The position numbers and the translations under genes were made by a program. 7,939 bases of DNA from DATARH01 sp035507475 (GTDB taxonomy: Bacteria > Pseudomonadota > Alphaproteobacteria > ATCC43930 > CGMCC-115725). This document shows, piece after piece, positions 5,844-7,939 of the stretch (position 1 is the first letter of the stretch; each line of letters begins with the position of its first letter). Under the pieces are notes generated by a model. It had not been told where the DNA came from. It saw only the letters and a program-made list of their open reading frames with translations, and ran no database searches. The stretch covers positions 1 to 7,939 of the forward strand of contig DATJOB010000358.1 in NCBI GenBank assembly GCA_035507475.1, given 5' to 3'.

Positions 5844-7420
5844 GCGAACCTTCACAACGCAGTGACGGCGGGACGGCGTCGGCGCCGGCCGACGGGCCGG
5901 TCCGCTTCATCGTAGACGAGCGTCTCGACTACAACCATTTCGGGCCGCTGCGGCAATCCTACGTGGTGGCCTCGTCCTATCGCTGCGGCAGCCAGTATCT
6001 GTGCTGGCGGCTATGGCAGACCGGGCTGCTCGGCGCACCGAGCGAGGTGCTGAACCCGACCAGCGAGCAGCGGGTGCTGATGAACCGCTTCAAGGTGTCG
6101 TCGGCCGCCGACTACATCGCCGAGCTCGTCGCGCGCCGCACCTCGAAAAACGGCGTCTTCGGCATCAAGGCGCATTTCCACCACTTCGAGGCCTTTCTCA
6201 AGGACTATCCGCCGCTGCTCGAGGTGCTGTCGCCGATCTCCTACATCTACATCAACCGCAACGACAAAGTCGCCCAGGCGGTGTCGATGGCGAAGGCGCT
6301 GCAGACCGACTGGTGGACGTCGCGCATGGAGGAGGGGCCGAAGCCGCAGCTGCGCTACGACCGCGACATGATCACCCACTGCATGGCCGATATCGAGCAG
6401 CAGGACCTGACGTGGCGGGAGTGGTTCGAGGCGCACGGCGTGGTTCCGTTCCTGGTGACCTATGACGAGCTCACGGCGGATGCGGACGGGGTGGTGCGAG
6501 CCATCGTGCGGCTGCTCGGGGTCGAGAACGACGAGCCCGATGCGGTCGACGTGCCGCCCGCCCGCAAGCAGGCGGACGAGACCAATCAGGAGTGGATCGA
6601 GCGTTACCGTCGCGAGACGGGCGGGGCATCGCAGGCGCCCGCCGCGGCGAAAGGCGGTGCCGCCTCGGTGGCTGCCGGCGCGGCGCCTCCGGCGACCGGC
6701 CGCCGGCATTTCGTCGAGCGCTACGACCGGCTGGTCAAGAGCATTCCGACCGCCGGCGCGACCGCCACCGGCTTTCTTGAAGCGATTCGCGCGCGGCGCC
6801 GCCACGACGCCATTGTCGGCCGCAACCGCACGCTGTTCGAGGGCGCGCGCGTGCTCGACATCATGAGCGGCTACGGCTTCTGGAGCCTCGCGGCGCTCGA
6901 CGCGGGCGCCGATTACGTCGTCGGCATCGAGCCGCAACGCGAGCCGATCGAGGCCGCCCGCAAATCGTTCGGCGAATACGGGATCGACGCCGAAGCCTAC
7001 GAGTTCGTCAACGCCGACATATTCGCCGCGCTGCGGCGCTTCGAGCCGGGCGAGTTCGACGTGGTGCTGTGCCAGGAATGGTTCGAGCACTGCAACGGCC
7101 TGCGCCTGTTCCAGCACCTCGAGCGCCTGCAGCCGCGGCACGTTATCCTCGACACCGGCATCGTCATCGGCGAAGGGCCGATCCTGCGCTTCACCGTCGG
7201 GATCGACGACCTGCTGGGGACGCCCAACCACCAGATGATCATGCAGCTGTGCGATGCCCACGACTTCAGCTGGCGGCTGGTCGATTGGAACCAGCTTGGC
7301 ATCACCGATTGGACCGGCATCCACGAATACGAGCGCGGCCACCGGCGAACCTATGTCCTCAGCCGTCTCGACGACGAGCCCGAAGTCGAGCCCGAGGCGG
7401 ATTTCGAGGAGATGTTCTGA
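5840..7420 (+). CDS. Stf0-type sulfotransferase fused to SAM methyltransferase (fusion C)
   Basis: The frame is open far upstream into fusion B, but the true start is ATG 5840, set by the ATGA overlap, the ribosome binding site and alignment with fusion A (DERLDYNH matches DERLDFNH). The product is 526 residues. Sulfotransferase half: SSYRCGS (45-51), GAPSEVLNP with E69, TSKNGVFG (101-108), HFHHF (112-116), NRNDKVAQAVSMAKALQT (139-156), VTYDEL (206-211). A flexible Ala/Gly/Pro-rich linker spans about 261-287. Methyltransferase half: VLDIMSGYG (338-346), acidic E364, FEPGEFDVVL (401-410), RHVILDTGIV (433-442), RRTYVLSRL (502-510). Unlike A and B it ends in an extra acidic tail (DDEPEVEPEADFEEMF, 511-526). 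In the methyltransferase core it resembles the stand-alone enzyme at 703-1476 slightly more than fusions A and B. It is the last gene of the array. Confidence 0.9.
   Translation: MSEPSQRSDGGTASAPADGPVRFIVDERLDYNHFGPLRQSYVVASSYRCGSQYLCWRLWQTGLLGAPSEVLNPTSEQRVLMNRFKVSSAADYIAELVARRTSKNGVFGIKAHFHHFEAFLKDYPPLLEVLSPISYIYINRNDKVAQAVSMAKALQTDWWTSRMEEGPKPQLRYDRDMITHCMADIEQQDLTWREWFEAHGVVPFLVTYDELTADADGVVRAIVRLLGVENDEPDAVDVPPARKQADETNQEWIERYRRETGGASQAPAAAKGGAASVAAGAAPPATGRRHFVERYDRLVKSIPTAGATATGFLEAIRARRRHDAIVGRNRTLFEGARVLDIMSGYGFWSLAALDAGADYVVGIEPQREPIEAARKSFGEYGIDAEAYEFVNADIFAALRRFEPGEFDVVLCQEWFEHCNGLRLFQHLERLQPRHVILDTGIVIGEGPILRFTVGIDDLLGTPNHQMIMQLCDAHDFSWRLVDWNQLGITDWTGIHEYERGHRRTYVLSRLDDEPEVEPEADFEEMF
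6133..6162 (+). repeat. 30-bp exact repeat, copy in fusion C
   Basis: Identical to 4631-4660. In frame it codes the Arg-Arg-TSKNGVFG block of the sulfotransferase domain. Confidence 0.75.
6269..6310 (+). repeat. 42-bp near-exact repeat, copy in fusion C
   Basis: One base different from 4767-4808. It codes VAQAVSMAKALQTD in the predicted 3'-phosphate-binding region of the sulfotransferase domain. Confidence 0.75.
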
Positions 7421-7457
7421 GCGCCGCGGCGCGAATCGAACCCGTCGCGCGCGGCGC
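7421..7457. terminator. Probable bidirectional terminator between convergent genes
   Basis: GCGCCGCG at 7421-7428 pairs with CGCGGCGC at 7450-7457 around a 21-base loop; alternatively 7421-7432 is itself a 12-bp palindrome. It starts directly after the TGA of fusion C and ends 7 bases before the stop of the minus-strand gene. There is no T-run on either side, so the call rests on position and symmetry. Confidence 0.4.
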
Positions 7458-7464
7458 CGCCCGG

Positions 7465-7939
7465 TCAGTGCGCCAGCGCGGTCTGCAGTCCGACCCGGTA
7501 CAGCCACGCGGTGTTGTGATCGGGCGCGAAATGTCCGTCATACCCGCCCATGTAAAGGACCTGGTTCTGATCCTCGGGGAACGGCGACAGCGCGATCTGC
7601 CGCACCGACCACAGCTGCGTGTCGGAGCGGCTGTAGGGCCAGCGTGCCGGCGCGCTGACCTTGTGCAGGGCATAGCGCGGCGGGTTGCCGTCGGTGCGCG
7701 AGAGGAACCAAGCCGCGGTCGGATCGGTCGGCGACTGCGCGGCAAGGCCGAACACCCGGACGCCGGCAGCCACCTCGGGGATGTCGTTGTAGCCGGCGAT
7801 GACGTTGGGGCGGGTCGGCTCGCCGCCCCATTGCTGTGCCAGGAACCGCCTGGTGTAGAGCTCGGTCGTGGCGGCGCCGGTCTGCACGTCGATCCGGTAG
7901 ATGTTGCCCTCGGTGCCCTCGAACCCGCTCAGCAGCGCG
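7465..7939 (-). CDS. Unrecognised protein, C-terminal part (5' end outside the window)
   Basis: The minus-strand frame ends at the TGA complementary to 7465-7467 and stays open to the right edge, giving 157 residues. An in-frame GTG at 7887 is not the likely start, because the coding-like sequence upstream (LLSGFEGTEGNIYRID) runs straight into it. I do not recognise the family. Short Tyr/Gly/Asp turns such as NIYRIDVQTG, QVLYMGGYDGHF and TAWLYRVGL, and the loop-rich composition with many Trp and Tyr, are what one sees in blades of beta-propeller or secreted repeat proteins. That is a weak resemblance. No membrane segment is visible in this part. It faces the fusion array tail to tail and is probably not part of that unit. 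Confidence 0.65.
   Translation of the reverse strand, partial: ALLSGFEGTEGNIYRIDVQTGAATTELYTRRFLAQQWGGEPTRPNVIAGYNDIPEVAAGVRVFGLAAQSPTDPTAAWFLSRTDGNPPRYALHKVSAPARWPYSRSDTQLWSVRQIALSPFPEDQNQVLYMGGYDGHFAPDHNTAWLYRVGLQTALAH

Noticed and set aside
4631..6310. Direct repeats as a sign of a mobile element or CRISPR array
   Set aside because: Both repeat pairs are in-frame conserved protein motifs of paralogous genes, spaced by the gene length; no transposase, terminal repeats or spacer structure is present.
6011..7507. 498-codon and 426-codon minus-strand frames opposite fusions C and B (the latter at 4308-5588)
   Set aside because: They are antisense shadows in the same relative frame as the one opposite fusion A, and resemble it only because the sense genes are paralogues.

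Overview
The window is GC-rich (very high third-position G/C, long antisense open frames) and bacterial, most likely from a proteobacterium or a similarly GC-rich environmental lineage; nothing in it fixes the taxonomy more closely. It looks like an accessory or secondary-metabolism region: it holds an MbtH-like protein (a nonribosomal peptide synthetase partner), flavin and alpha/beta-hydrolase enzymes, and an unusual series of sulfotransferase-methyltransferase fusions.

Layout. 1-540: C-terminal part of a luciferase-like flavin-dependent monooxygenase, cut by the left edge. 541-702: non-coding, with two strong inverted repeats. 703-1476: stand-alone class I SAM-dependent methyltransferase. 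1477-1578: short gap with a GC hairpin and a good sigma70-type promoter candidate. 1579-1803: MbtH-like protein with a GTG start. 1878-2741: alpha/beta hydrolase. 2878-7420: three tandem genes (484, 504 and 526 residues), each an N-terminal Stf0-type PAPS-dependent sulfotransferase fused to a C-terminal methyltransferase homologous to the stand-alone enzyme at 703-1476. They overlap by ATGA at both junctions, so they are probably translated as a coupled unit. 7421-7464: convergent intergenic gap with terminator-like inverted repeats. 7465-7939: minus-strand C-terminal part of an unrecognised, possibly beta-propeller-like protein, cut by the right edge.

Interpretation. The genes from mbtH to the third fusion run the same way with short gaps behind one promoter candidate and plausibly form one transcription unit. 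The central novelty is the triple Stf0-methyltransferase fusion array. Each protein carries a recognisable PAPS-binding loop and the conserved Glu of the Stf0 GxPxE motif, joined to a methyltransferase whose SAM motif I has lost its first glycine. I infer paired sulfation and methylation of one scaffold, with the three paralogues acting on different positions or substrates. MbtH suggests that the scaffold is a nonribosomal peptide made by a synthetase outside the window, but the substrate cannot be read from this sequence. Residue identities quoted are my own hand counts over short ungapped blocks.
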